A stretch of DNA of 64,000 nt, taken from positions 496,001-560,000 of the forward strand of contig QEYB01000093.1 of the NCBI GenBank assembly GCA_017562135.1, in the 5' to 3' direction. Below are positions 48,601 through 61,290 of this stretch, one piece after another (positions within the stretch are counted from its first letter, which is position 1; every line of letters begins with the position of its first letter). The stretch is from Dipylidium caninum (Eukaryota; Platyhelminthes; Cestoda; Cyclophyllidea; Dipylidiidae). Position numbers and translations under genes: made by a program. Below the pieces are notes generated by a model. That model was not told the DNA's origin and did no database searches. It saw only the letters and a list, made by a program, of their open reading frames with translations.

Positions 48601-50400
48601 TAACCAGTATGAGACTTTTTATAAGCTTGTTTACTAAGTCAAACGTGTGTTTTTAGGCGTAGAACGCCCAACTGGTGAGTTGGTGGAAGTCACTCGTCTC
48701 TCGCATAAAGGGCGGAGGTGTCGAGGCCCCTTACCCCCATCGGGAATACACACTTCCTTTGCATCGCGATGAAAAGCTCATCCGGTCACAGTAGACGCGG
48801 CGAGTTTATGTGTGATTGGCATTGTCGTCACCTTTTCGGGCATCCACAACACCCGTCTTTCCTCCGTAACTGATGGCATTTGACACTAGTTCCCTTCCCT
48901 CGGACGCCACCAACTCCGCTTCGACTTGGTGTGCCAAGAAGGCGATTGGACTGTTACTGAGATCACTAGACGGAAAGCGGTTTGTCCCCCTTACGAAAAT
49001 GTCAAAAGTAGGCGGGTGCAACCAGATTCTGCTGCCGTCACTTGGGCGTCCTGCCACCAAACAGCGCCCCGAGGGGTTGTTTGTCTCCTTCCACTTACCG
49101 TTTGACAGCAGCAATAATTAATACTTTTATTGTTGGAGGCGACAATGAGGGAGGAGTTTGGGGTGGGTGGCAAGAAAGATTGGAATTCCCCCTTTGGTAA
49201 TCGTAGATCTCCTCCTCTAATTTTCCTCACCATTTCCTAACAGCCATCGAAGTGGTCGAGGAGACGCAACTTTTCCAATGGCGAGCAACGTTTCACAAAG
49301 TAGAATCAACTTTCTTTGGTGCCCGACGAAAGGGGTTTCACATGGCGCATATTGCGATCGGAGTGACATCACGGTAATCGAGACTTGTAGTATAATGACA
49401 AACTCAGAATTAGCGCTTTAATCTATTTAAATCAGACTCTCAACACGTCGGTCTTGCCATTAACAGACCACCGATGATGGCGACAATCGGGCAAGCCACG
49501 TGCTCATGTTCGACGGACGGCGTGGGCGGTGTCACGTCCGCTTCGGCCGGATTCGTCGTGCGCCGGTACGTGAGGTTGCTTCACAATCGGGTCTTCGAGT
49601 CTGGGTTGGATAACCGCAAACGTGACTTACAGCCCGTCACCGCGGCCCCATTTACGGGATCCGCATCTTTGATCTGGATGAGCTTAACGAGATTCTCTCG
49701 CTCAAGCTCCGCAAGATAATTTCGTCCATTACGTCCTGAGCATTTTACTCCCTTAAACACCTCCCCTATCCGCTCTGTCGAGTTGAAGGTACCGTTTGCT
49801 GTGTAAGATGCGAAAGCTGTCACCTTCCAGCGGACGGAGTATTTTGTTTCGACTTTGCCGTTTATACCTAACCCAAACAGAGGTTCATCAAGTTTGGTGT
49901 GCGGCTGTACAGAGGAGAAGGGGACTATTTTTAGATTTCCTGCTCGTATGCAAGCATCCCATTTAATGATGTTATGTGGAAGTGACTGGTTAATTGTTTA
50001 AACTCCTCTCACAATTTGTTACGAGACCCAAGAGGTTCCGGTTGAAGTAGGCCGCTTCATTTCATAGGTGACAAATTAGCTTTTGCTGCAAGCTCTCTTG
50101 TTAAAATGGCTCAAAGTTTTGTCTCTACGTCTATTTTATGACCTGCCATCACTTTCATCCGTTCACGCATTGTAATAATTTACTGCAGGTAACTCGACGA
50201 CTGCCTCGGCCGCCCATTCGCTTGTGCCTGTGCAGCGCGCTTCACTACGCCTCGGCCACTCCTGTCTGGGTGGAAGGGGAAGACGTGGCAAGTGGGTAAT
50301 AACGGCCAAAATACGCTTCCACCGCATCCTCCAAGCCTGACATCGAGGAAGCCAATCAATGACGCCCCGGTGATGCGCAGGCAGATTACTCAGCTGCCAG
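45687..50400. other. Gene-poor, GC-rich intergenic region
   Basis: 4.7 kb without a supported gene. The frames present lack splice context, family resemblance or clear codon bias. The longest is the 261-codon plus frame at 47871-48656, listed separately. No RNA gene or mobile element was recognised. Confidence 0.5.
47871..48656 (+). other. Long open frame of doubtful coding status
   Basis: A 261-codon plus-strand frame. It contains no recognisable domain, its composition is mixed, and internal splice-like sites are not convincing. In a GC-richer tract such a length can occur by chance. The first residues IAVLSISKL are mildly hydrophobic but not a good signal peptide. Confidence 0.15.
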
Positions 50401-50435
50401 TCAGCATCGACGTCGCCGCCGCATCTCGCATTTGC

Positions 50436-50514
50436 ATTGGTTGAGCCGCGACTTCTCATTGGCTGAGGACGAGGGTGTTGGGGGTTTTGATTGGTCGGTC
50501 CATGTGCGCACGTG
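50436..50514 (+). promoter_or_regulatory. CCAAT-rich promoter with E-box, upstream of the small W-repeat gene
   Basis: Three inverted CCAAT boxes (ATTGG) at 50436-50440, 50458-50462 and 50490-50494 are followed by CACGTG at 50509-50514, all within 170 bp of the downstream ATG at 50606. A further CCAAT lies near 50350. Multiple NF-Y-type boxes roughly 20-35 bp apart are typical of TATA-less housekeeping promoters. The tract 50200-50600 is also the most CpG-rich part of the window by eye. Confidence 0.55.
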
Positions 50515-50605
50515 ACGGATGACCGACGCGCGCCCGGTATTATTATAGCCGCTCTCGGCCGGCACAAAGCCGAGAGGGCGTTGGGTTGCGGTGGTGGCGG
50601 TTGAG

Positions 50606-50950
50606 ATGGCCACGACGGAACAACAATCACGGCCTCCGGCCTGGAAGGAGGAGGCGCTTCGACGGAAGTTGGAGAATGAACGCTCGCGGGATGTGGAACG
50701 GAGATGGGAGCATCTGATCGAAACCGACGGCGCGGATGCACCAGAATGGATGCGCGAGACAGCGTTGAAGAAGAAGGCCGCTAGAGACAATTTGACTGCC
50801 AGTGGGGTGCCCCCGTGGATGCAAGAAATACAGCGTCGGAACAGTAATTTAACGAAGAAGATGAATGAGGCTCAAAAGGTGGAGGGAATCGACTCGTCTG
50901 AGCGTGCCCCGTCGTCTAACGCGGATCCTCCTCCCACCGACCCACAGTGA
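50606..50950 (+). CDS. Small charged protein with three tryptophan repeats
   Basis: A single-exon frame of 114 residues from ATG 50606 to TGA 50948-50950. It holds three copies of a short unit: PPAWKEEALRRKLE near residue 9, APEWMRETALKKKAA near 49 and VPPWMQEIQRRN near 71. Each is proline, tryptophan, an acidic-amphipathic helix and a basic cluster. The rest is charged, and the C-terminus is Pro/Ser-rich. Similar PxWK/R-E-RRK helices occur in actin-associated proteins such as taperin/phostensin relatives, but I cannot assign it. No signal peptide or membrane segment. A convincing promoter lies immediately upstream. The frame could begin earlier only with a non-ATG codon. Confidence 0.7.
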   Translation: MATTEQQSRPPAWKEEALRRKLENERSRDVERRWEHLIETDGADAPEWMRETALKKKAARDNLTASGVPPWMQEIQRRNSNLTKKMNEAQKVEGIDSSERAPSSNADPPPTDPQ

Positions 50951-53900
50951 TATTGATGATTTTGTTCATCAATTTGATTCTCTACAAAACTGTACAATTT
51001 AGACGGTTTATGCGTCGACATCTGCATGCACATCATCTCTTTTATTGTACCTCGACTTGTGGCCTTTCCTGTGTAAACGCGTTATTTTTTTAGCTTAACC
51101 TAATACCCAGTCAGTCATATCTAACTTAAATTTTTTTCTGAGCTTCTATCTTACACTTTCCGGCACCATCAATTCAATGATTCGGACAATCATGCGACTA
51201 GACTAATTTGTTTTCAGAGACTTTGTAGGCATTTTTGACCGTTTGGCGTTGCGCGCTTCTTCTGACCGCCGCCTCTGACTCTTCACTGCACGTTTCCGCC
51301 TTAGTCTTCACTCACGATCACTAAGTCCTACCTTATCATGCCATTCCAACTCAAATCGTTACTCTGTTCCTTTGGACGGTGTGAATTGGCCAAACCACAG
51401 TGTTGATGGTTGTTGCGGCGGCGTCAAGGCACCAGCTTTTGGTCGTGGCACTCGCGAGACGCGCGTGGGGTGATCAACGATCTGGACTTTGGAGGGACCC
51501 AACTGTTACATTGTTGGACCTTGGGAGTGGGTCGGGGGGGAGGGGTCTACTCCGTCGACAGTTTCCATCCGTTGACGCTCCTCGACTACCAGGTGATTGG
51601 GCTTTGAAGTCATTCAAGATCTAACAGCAGAGTGAGACAATCCGCACTCAGACCGATACCGACTAAAGTGGCTCGGTCTTGGTTTCACACTCTTGTCGAG
51701 AATGGGGTTTCCTCTTTGACTCACACTGACAGTCGGAGCCATTGATATTTGTAGAGGAGGACTCCGAACCAGACTGTGGGTTTCTAATGAATTCATTAGT
51801 ACGTTTGGGGGTTCACTGCCACAATGGGGACTTATTTACCTGCAGGACATGGACTCGACAATGTTTACGCACTCAGGATATCGTTGCAGCTCCTTTTCTG
51901 TCTCTATTTTTCTTCATGATTACTCGGAAGGCCAAGCTGGCACAGACTCTGTTCAACCAGGGAAGTTGTCACCTACACGTATATAGCTTTAATTTGTGGT
52001 TCGAACGATTTTGCACACCCACGACCTGAGCATATTCAAATGTAAGGAGCCTTACCCGAAAATGTTAAAAATAGCGACTGAGTTGGCATCGCCTTCGATG
52101 CCTCTGTCAGCGGCTCTGCAGTTGGTGGGAGAGCGTGGTGGTGGGCTAACAGAAATTGGCTCTCTACCGTGGGAGACCTGCAGTCTCCTCTATTTGGTGC
52201 CCCTCCTCACCCCCCCCGAAATTGACTTTGCTCGAGTTTGATGAAGCGAAGAGGCCAAAAATCTCTCTTGCTATTGACTGCGCAATTATTCGCTACCACA
52301 TCCTCGGGAAAATGGCCGCGGCTCTCTGTAGAATTCGGAATTCGTGGTTATCCCAACATTCACGATTCAGGTCGCCGACAATTGTAGACGGGCCCGAATT
52401 CCCCCCTCCATCCGCCCACGAACAGAGTCAATGCCTCCGGCTGCGACGTCCAGACTTAGCGGTCGACCAAGTGTGCGCGTAGTTTGGACAGGAAGCCACC
52501 CGCCTGCCTGCCCCACGTCCGCCCACATGGCACTTGGGCGGTTGGCAACAGGTGCTCTGGCCAAAAAATGCCACCGGGAGGCGCTGTCAGCCAGTCAGCG
52601 CTCTGGAGGCGGCGATTGGTCCTGCCAGCGCCTTACCAACACCACTGTGGTGATGCATCTCACTGGAATACAAATTCCTCCTGCGGCTTTGCGTGGCTGA
52701 GCCGCAAAGACCAGCACATTTTGCCACATAACAGGAGATTTTCCGGCTTTGGAGTAGGGGAAGAAAGAGAACAGGGAGGCACAGGCGTCAGTACATCGCG
52801 TAAATTATGTGCAAATGGAGGAGGAATGTGGCATTATATCATGGCGATCTTGGCAGTGAATTTTCTCACTTTTTTTCGCGTTTACCTGACCATTGGACCG
52901 ACAAATTTTCACATTACAACAAAACAACACTCAGACTCGACAGGAGGTGTCGGTTGCGGCCCTGACCTAACCGAAATGCCGGTGATGCCTTCGGTACAAG
53001 CCTGATGCTGAGGGCTACGCGGTCTGTTTGACAGGGTTACATTTGCTAGTTAATCAGTGAATTAAGTATGATAATATAAACAGTCCACAGGTCTTCGGAG
53101 GTGGGCGAAGTGATCGGGATCATACACAAACAGTCAAGGTGTCCTCGTGCCGAGTCATTTAGTTTATACAAAGCTAAATGCACAATCATGGGCATGGGCA
53201 TGGCCTGGCGAAAATTACTTGTCTACTGGTTGGAGTCTACACATAAAGTCGGTTAATTTGGGAGACGAAAGGTGTCTGCCTATACGGCGGACAAGAGGTT
53301 TTAATAGGCACGTCCGGCTAGACTGCCTGCCGGGCGGAAAGTGGAGAAAAGACGCCCATATCACATGCGGTGGCACCATTTGCCCGGTCACACCAAACCA
53401 CACGTGGCGAAACTGTCCTTTTCCTACCAGCAGTCGCGCAGTTTTCTGTCTGTGAATGCGAGCAATCAAACAACTCGATGTAGAGGCTGTTACATGGGCA
53501 AAAATTCGGGCGCCTCTTTGACTGAATCTTTCTCCAGGGCGAGGGGTTGGAGTTGTGGGGTAGAAGATAAACAATAGGGGCAGGGGATATCTCGGGACGT
53601 TTTCATTGAAAGAACGGAGCACTGTCTCATAAATTCAAGGAATATCACTTCTCCGGTGTATTCCCGGGGCCGCACTATTTACCCAATGGGGAGGAGACTA
53701 GGCAATCGGCACCGTCTGCCGCGGGAGCCTCGAGAAGCCTCCAACATTGGGGGCAGACAGGCCTGTGTTGAAGCTGCCTGCATGGGCCGCCGCTTTCCAC
53801 TCACTCCTCCATCGGCACCGGGTTTCGGCATGCGGGCTGGTGAGCAGCGCAGACCCACTCCGCGGTCGCCCGCATGTCGCTCCGAGGTGAATTTATGCCA

Positions 53901-56113
53901 TGAGAGGGCGGGTGTCGCCGTAACACGGGCTGCTGTGTGAGTCTCCGCCCTCAACTCATGCTTCCGCAGCCGAGACGTGCAGGTCTCAGCCAGCACGTCT
54001 CCTTGGCCGGTGCGGAGGTCGTGAAACGTGTCGCCAGCATAACCATTCAAGAATGAAGACTCTGTTGCAGCAGATTTGTATCATTTGGTCTGCTCACTTA
54101 ACCGTTTTGACTGAAATTTTTTTAACTACTCCAGCTTTCTGTTGCACCACTTCGTGTGAACCTAGTGAACGATGTGCGCCTCTACCCTGACACATCCGAG
54201 GCATTTTGGACGCATCGTCGGGGCTGGGCGAAATGTTCGGGTGGCCTTCAAGTGAAAACCACCTGCTCGAGTTGATTAGCCTCCGATCTTTACGAGAGGT
54301 GTCAGTCGCGAGATCTGACACTCTGACAGTGATTAACCAGCGGCGCCGACTTTTGATCGCCTCCCGCTTGCCGGACGAGTCAAGACCTTTACCCTAATGG
54401 GCCATGGGAAGAAGCCGATGGCGGAATAAGAGGAAGCAGGCTGAAAAACGGACTTGTTACATGCTGCAGTGGGAGCTTCGCGTGGTGCCGTGGATGACGT
54501 CTCGAGGGCTACTTTCCCTCGCGAACAAATAAAAAGTCGGGGAAAAATAGTGTGAGGAGGGTAAAGCACCCCCTTCTCGGCACGATTTCAAAGTACTTGG
54601 GGCATCAAACGCGTTTGTGAAGGACCATCGCGAAGTCCCCTTCGGGAGGAGATCAGGTTTTGTCGGCCTCAACATTTCCTACAGCACTCACCAATGCTGG
54701 TGAAAGGACTTTCCACAACAATTTCACTACTTCTTCGAAGTTTTTTTTTTATAGCGAACGAAGTCGACAGTTGAAGTGGCAGGACGATGTCTAAATGTAC
54801 GGTGGTTTTCCTCCACCCCCCATTCTGTGGTCGCCTTCGCCCTGGGCAAAGTGTTAACCTGCTGACTGAAAATGGCATTAAACAGACCCGAAAAGTACTT
54901 GTTCGCCGCACTCCTAGGGACGAACTGTTCCATCGTAACGAAAGACTGTCCCATGGCCCGGTGCATTAAACCGTCTTCCAGAGGCGAATTAGGGGAAAAC
55001 CACGTCGTGTAGAGCCACACTGGGTCCTCCACAAGTGGATGGGGGGAAAGGGAACAGGACACCCGCGATTCCTGGACTGAAGCACCGACAAGCGCCTTTC
55101 GTTCCCTCAAGCCGGGGGACTAGGCGCAGAAGGCCGACTTGCGCAATTTCCGAGCTCGCCGTGGCCCGGTTGAAATGGTCCCAGTCATGTGAACTGCTTT
55201 GTAAACTACGAAGACCGTCACGATTGGCCACTTGGAGGCCGCGGATGTCGTGCTAGGCCATGTGTCTGTTTACCAAAGTAATTTAACTATTGTTTCGTTT
55301 TAGACGCCCCAAACTTTTCACTGTAAGTGAAAAGCGATGGAGGCATTGGTTTATTCCATTCACCGTGCCATATTCCGGTCACCCTCGGGTCACCTTCGCC
55401 AGGGCAACAGGGCAGACAATAATTTTTTTCCGAAAGGTTGCAAAGTCGCCGGCCCCTGCGGGGTCGCTGTTGCATTTCTCACTTGGGCAACACACACCGC
55501 TTCGTGCATGCAGGATTCCGCAATTTGCATGACTCGTGAGAAAAGTGTCTGTGCCCCTCTGCCTGCCGGTTTCGACGCTGGCCCCCCGACCGGCGTGTGA
55601 GATTTGGCGGACGTGTGCTCAGCCCGAGGGAGCCCAGGTTTGTCGCCCACTGGCTGCTTCCCCATCGGTCAATCTGAGCAATCAGGGCAACCTCCTTCTC
55701 CGCGTCCCGCGGGGTCAGATCTCTCAACATTAGAGGCAATTCACATGCACCTGTCCGAAGTAGTCACGTCGTCCAGTGGGAAATTGGACTCCAAAAACAT
55801 TCAGAGCTGCCTCATTTGGAGACCAGAGTTGTGAGTATCAACACTTTAATTTGATGAAGAAGACGTGAACTCTGTTAGTCGTTTGAAAAGGATGGCGCCA
55901 GCAACGATGCCAGCAGCAAGGAAAGGCTGCTTAGTTGCATACGAGATGGAGTCCCGAGAGAAGCGAAGCCGGTCCACTGAAGTCTCCCACTAAAACAAAG
56001 TGTGAATGCATAAAACAGCGATGGAAACTGTGAGAAACGACGGAAAGGTGGCGCTTGAGAACATATGCCACAGACGAGACGGGACAGCTGGAGGGACGGC
56101 GCACAGCGCGGAA
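50951..56113. other. Gene-poor intergenic region
   Basis: 5.2 kb with no supported gene. AT-rich near 50950-51200 (likely the 3' untranslated region of the small gene) and GC-richer from 52 kb on. Frames here overlap on both strands without family resemblance. No mobile element was recognised. Confidence 0.5.
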
Positions 56114-59100
56114 TTAGACGAAATAGTAGTAGGAGTGCTGGGCTTTCGGGGGGTCGAACAACGCCGCCGTCTCGAATTGAAACTGGTGGCCCAGTGTGAC
56201 TTTCACATCCTCACTGACAACTATTTTGCCCGGCGGGGAGGCGAGGTGCAGGAGGTAGGCAACATCCGCTGGTTGACCGATCAAATGGTAGAAGGGTTGA
56301 GTGGAACCGATGAGTCCAGCACAAGCCGTGCCGACGTCCACCCCGATGGCCAACTCGAAGGCGTTCTCCTGACCCAAAATGAAGTTACGATTGAACTTGC
56401 TGATTAGTCTGAGGAGGCTATGACAAAATTGCAGCAGTTTCGTCAAATGTCCCGTCCGGTCGGAGGTGCGCTCCCTCTGGCGCATGTCCAGACCCGCTGC
56501 CACCATATACGAGTCATTGAAGGTTCTCAACTTCTCCACCTCCCTGTACTCCGGCTTCCGCAGATGCCGGTCGAATGAACAGATGATGTGGTTAAAAAGG
56601 TTGATTGCGTGCTTGCCACTTTGGTAATCTTCACGGTAGTAACCGTCGAAGAAGTTGACGAGGCGAATGAAGGCCACTCCTACTTGTGGAATGACGGTGA
56701 TGTGGTTAACGGAAATGGTATTCAGAGTCTCGACACCAGTAGCTAGTAGACCCTTCACCACGTGCTCCGGAACTACATTGTACACCAAGTTATTGTACTC
56801 TTCTATCGTTATCTTTGCTGTACTCGCAGTCCTTTCGGCCTCAGCTGTGAGGTAGAAGTCCAGACGACAGGTGGCCTCGTTCAGCCAAGTGATACGCATG
56901 ACGAGCAACCAGGCCGTGACAATCACCATCATGGAGGCTATTGTGTAGGGCTGAAAGTACGCGGCCTCGTAGAACCAGGCGAACTCGAGTCGCTGGAGTG
57001 GAGAAGATTCCGTGAATAACAAGAGGTGAAGAAAAAGAACGACAGTTGAAAAGGCAGAGGAGGCGCATCGATGGATGTACGGCGAATCTGTGGGTAGACA
57101 GTGTATAAAAATGGCAGGAGGCCCAAAGAACAATACAAATGCATCCTTGGAAAGATTGAGTTCAGTGGAAGAAATTAGAAGGAGAACTAATAAGATGTCT
57201 ACCGTCGGCAATTGGCCGATGATGTTATAGGTGGCTCTAGCAAACCTCCTGGACCTGCCCAGTCGGTGTAGTCGTCTTCCCAGTCGGGTGCCAATTTCGT
57301 CAGATTTCTTGAGAGTACCAAAGTTTATCAAGGCAACACATGGTAAAGCAAGTAAGATAGTCAAAGCAAGTGAAAAACAGGAAACAGTCATGCCTATTTC
57401 TGAATTGCTGGAGACAGCGGCCACGTAAGCGGTGAGTAAAACCAAGCGATAAAGGCAGAGGAAGAGGGCATCGAAAGCCGCAGCGAGCTTCAGCGAGTCG
57501 ATGTACATTGGCGTCAGAGGATCATCACTCCGGTTTCTGTATGACTTCTCGAGTTCTGAATCGCGGAATCGCAAACTAAATGGTTTCAGTATCTGCCGAT
57601 TAAAGAGGATTGACAGGTTCTTGGACTCAATGTGCATCTCAGCGATTATCTCATTGTCTAACATATTCATCTCTTTGCTTTTGGCGTATCGCAACGATCC
57701 TCCTTGATTTTCAACGGGAATACCAAAAACATATTCTCGAAAAGTGGGTGACTTTCGGCTCGACGGACATTCACATTCCAAATTAGGGAATTCGGAGGGC
57801 GTTCACTCTTGGTGAAGGGCTCACTTCGGATGTGAGCAAATTCGGAGCCTTTGTCTGTGGCGCCTCTGAGCCTCTGGATGGCGGCCATTTGGTTACTCTC
57901 TGTTTGGGAGTCACGGACGCTAGTGGTCTCCCTGTAGAGATGAAACACCTCCTTTATGCCGGGATTGCGCCTCAGTGCTGCTTCCGAATCAAAATGATCA
58001 GAATTAGCGTCCAAGTAGTATGTTGCGATCGGTACGGCCACCAGTTTCTTTCCGGCAATAGCCGACTGAACTTCTCTGTTCTCCATAATAGACTGTCCCG
58101 GAGAAGTCTTGAAAGAGGAGGGCAGAAGTTGTAGGACATCGCCAGATATACGAACACGGCCGGGCACACACGTCGCCAGGAGTTTTTGTGCGGTAACAAC
58201 ACAGTGGGAGTAGATGTCGAATCGAAATTTGTCCAAACCCACCACGGCAGCGTTCACATTGCCCGTGTGTGAATGCCGACGGAAAGCGTTATCTCCACTT
58301 GACGTTCGTCCTTCACTCGTCTCACAGCGTCCATCATGAGCAGGGCGAGAGTCGCACAGCACTCGGCGTGGTCGCTCCTCGGACTCGGGCACCCGCTGAC
58401 GCAGTAGTAGACGGAGCCCAGAGCGCCGATTCTGGCACAGCCAACAGCGTGGCAGAGACTGTCGAAGGTGGTGAAGAGAGAATTAAGGAGAATGAGGAGA
58501 TTCGATGGTGTCGAACTCTCCCAGAGCGATGTAAACCCCGAGATGTCGGAGAAGAGAACAGACACAGGATCATAATTCTCAAAAAACAGTAGTTTTGGCA
58601 GTTTCGCGCCGCGGTGCAATGCTACCATCCTCAAATATTTAGCACGGACTTTCTTTGGCATCACGGCATCAATCCAGGCTGTCTGTTGGCCCTGGGTCCT
58701 CTTTCGTTGCATGCTCATATGAACCGAATGACAAATTCGTAGAAAGGACGACTTCAAACGCATGGAGAGGAAGATTTTTAAGTAAATTGCTAGACCTGTA
58801 ATGGCACCCGTGAGGTAAAGGCGGACTATGGGAAGGACGGGCTGAAGAGAGTTGCTATACAATTTTGAAAAACGTGGGGCTCTCCGGGAAGTAGAGAGCC
58901 AATGGGAAGTTTTGAAGGTCTCTAGTATTGCAAGGCCAAAGAAGAGAAGACATTGTATGGTGATAGTGAATGCTACCGAGACCGACGACTGAGTGTAGGT
59001 GATGAAGATGAACAGAGTGAGAAGGCCATTCTGGACGGGGAGGAACACAGACAGGCTCCCCATGTGAAAGAGGAGGATGAGTCCGACGAGTGAGGTGAAA

Positions 59101-59675
59101 CAGACGGACAGCCACGTGTAAGTTTTGGTGGAGAAGTTGTAGACGGTGAGTAAATTTAAGGGAATAACCAACAATAGGCCACAATAGAGCGGGATGCCTC
59201 CAATGCGGTAGCCACCAAAAGGGAGCCCTGAGATCACGCTCAACAAAGCGGCAAACAGAAGAAGGCTGTGGTAGAGGATGACGAGACGAAAGGAGGCTTT
59301 GATGTGGTCCCCGCTCATACTTTCGAAGTGCTCATTTAGCAGGTGGCTGCGGAGTTTCATGATGTAGACGAAATCCTCGAAGCCCCGACGAAGTCGGCTG
59401 ACCAGGCCGGCGCGCGAGGCGTCGCCGGTGGCATTGAGGATGTCGGTGAATTCATGCCCCAGTACACTTCTCCGCTCGTCAGTCGACATTCTGCCGAAAG
59501 CGTGGAACAGTTCAAACGGATCGATCCCACAACGTGGTCTCCAAGCGCATTGGGCGCATGCGGTAGGTCTTCGGCGAAGCGGCAACCGCTCACTTGGATA
59601 CACTTCATCGTGTTTTCGGCCCAGTACTGCTAGGAAGTGGTCAGGTTGTGTGATTACCTTGGGAGGTCGGTAGAT
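56114..59675 (-). CDS. ADCY9-like membrane adenylyl cyclase, catalytic residues altered, 5' incomplete
   Basis: Layout follows class III transmembrane cyclases: a cytosolic start, six helices (about 59320-58750), the C1 domain (about 58600-58160), a linker, six more helices (about 57500-56870), and the C2 domain to TAA at 56114. An acceptor TTTACAG precedes 59675, so upstream exon(s) are missing. An 89-nt intron (57824-57736) restores phase before the second helix set. C2 resembles ADCY9 (VNFFDGYYREDYQSGKHAIN). C1 keeps the first metal Asp (FSDISGFTSL) but the second (LGDCYYC) reads LGSVYYC. In C2 the nucleotide block reads YHLIGQPADVAYLL where active enzymes have D, N and R. A two-base excess in a CA run at 58259-58272 breaks the frame at IHT|GNVN. 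It may be an enzyme-dead paralogue, a young pseudogene, or sequence error plus divergence. Confidence 0.88.
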
Positions 59676-61290
59676 CTGTAAACAAATTGCGCATATCCAT
59701 CAGAACGAGGAGGGATCGGTCTCACACAGGGTGGGCAGAGTTTTCTGGATCCAAAGCGCCTCGTTCAAAAGGGACGAATGGTTATCTCTTCGCCCCGCAA
59801 TACCACCGGGGATTGGGAATCAAGAGGAAAGAAAAGAGTGCTGAGTTCCCTCAGTCGCGGTCACAGTCCACCAAGACTAGTTGCTTTCTTCCAGCCGGAT
59901 GCCCGAGGCGATAACCACATTCCAACTAATCCACGTGCAATAAAGCAGGATGAGGGGTAAAACACGTGTGTGTGAATTGAACGGGCGACGAAGAGGCAAC
60001 TCTCGGCATTTTCACTTTGTTCTGACAACGATGCCGTCTGTCTCGTTGTTTTGCGATGGTGAAACATGTCCGAAACAAAGCCGAGAATCCTTAATACAAC
60101 CAGGGAGCGTGACAATTTCACTCGACCGCCTATTTTTTTTCAGTCTTTACCAATTAAGTGGCGGTGAATTTAAGCAAATGCATTCGATTCCAACCTACAG
60201 TACAGAGCCACACAGTCCTGTAAAGACTTTTGGTGCTAAGCAAATAACACAGAGGATCTCAAATCGAATAGAGCTGAGTTCTCGCCTGAGGCGTGGTTTA
60301 AGGCTACTTACTCCAAACAGCTTTGGATCAAACTCGGTTGTCGCAATTGTCAGCCCAAGTGCCTCCGGAGAGGCGCCAATAGCCACTAAAGCAGTATTGT
60401 GCTTGGACAACTCGGCGCGGCGAAAACTCAAAACGCACAGGAAAAATTCGCCGCTGAAAGGACTAAGCGCATTCAGCCCCTGATCAGAGCCTCGATTGTC
60501 ACCACCCTAAGCCGTGGTTTCGATTGATCGGCGATGACAGATGTCACTTAGGAACAAAATGTCGCAAGACAGACAGCATGAAAGACGGCTGTGTGGCAAC
60601 AACGAGACCCGCCTCGAGGACAAAATTTCCTCAGATGGAAAATAATTCCAGTATAAAGACAAAAAATGTTATTAAAGTAGCTCATCTTTAGTGCTTTAAC
60701 AGAATGCCATTGAAGACAATGAATGAATGAAGTTTCATTCCGAATTTTCATTTGACAAACAAACCATTGCGGAGAATAAAGCAGGCCTACGGGCGTCGAC
60801 TCAAAAAAACACGGTAAAACAGTCCTCGTATTTAGGTGAATGACTACAGGCAAGGTTCCATGCAGCTACATACATATTCATCCAAATTTGATTCAACTTA
60901 ATCATATTGGCTTATAAGTTAAGACGATTAAGCATATCTTTATTACCAAATTGCCTTGTCCATTATGTCAGACCCACGGATGCTGGCTGATGTGGGCTCG
61001 CTTCATTACTCCGATTTCTGCTAGAAGACCATAGTAAGAAGACAGTAAAAGTTTGTTCAATCAAATAACAACATTTACTACCAAGGATCTAGGAAAGATA
61101 AAACTGCAAACGTCTCCTTCCGAAAAGGAACGCTGGGATTTGCATCCCGCACATCCTTGTTTATACACTTGACTACTCATGTGACATCAGTAGCATGAAT
61201 CAGTCGTCGCTCGTCCGAGGTGAAAGACAACGGCACGATGTTCGAAATTGTAAGAGGAATCAAGCGGTGAAACAGGCAACCGGCCTCAAG
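59676..61290. other. Upstream of the adenylyl cyclase; no gene assigned
   Basis: 1.6 kb between the first recognised cyclase exon and the next minus-strand gene's stop codon. It should include 5' cyclase exons. A 177-codon plus frame at 59950-60483 is open but resembles nothing; I treat it as chance. Confidence 0.45.

Noticed and set aside
47871..48656. 261-codon open frame as a gene
   Set aside because: No domain, splice context or composition bias supports it; kept only as a doubtful frame.
50163..50741. 192-codon minus-strand frame over the small gene's promoter
   Set aside because: It overlaps the CCAAT promoter and the antisense of the W-repeat gene in GC-rich DNA, where long chance frames are common.
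57736..57824. A second frameshift in the adenylyl cyclase
   Set aside because: A GTGAGC donor and TTTTCGAG acceptor define an 89-nt intron that restores phase, so no error is needed here.
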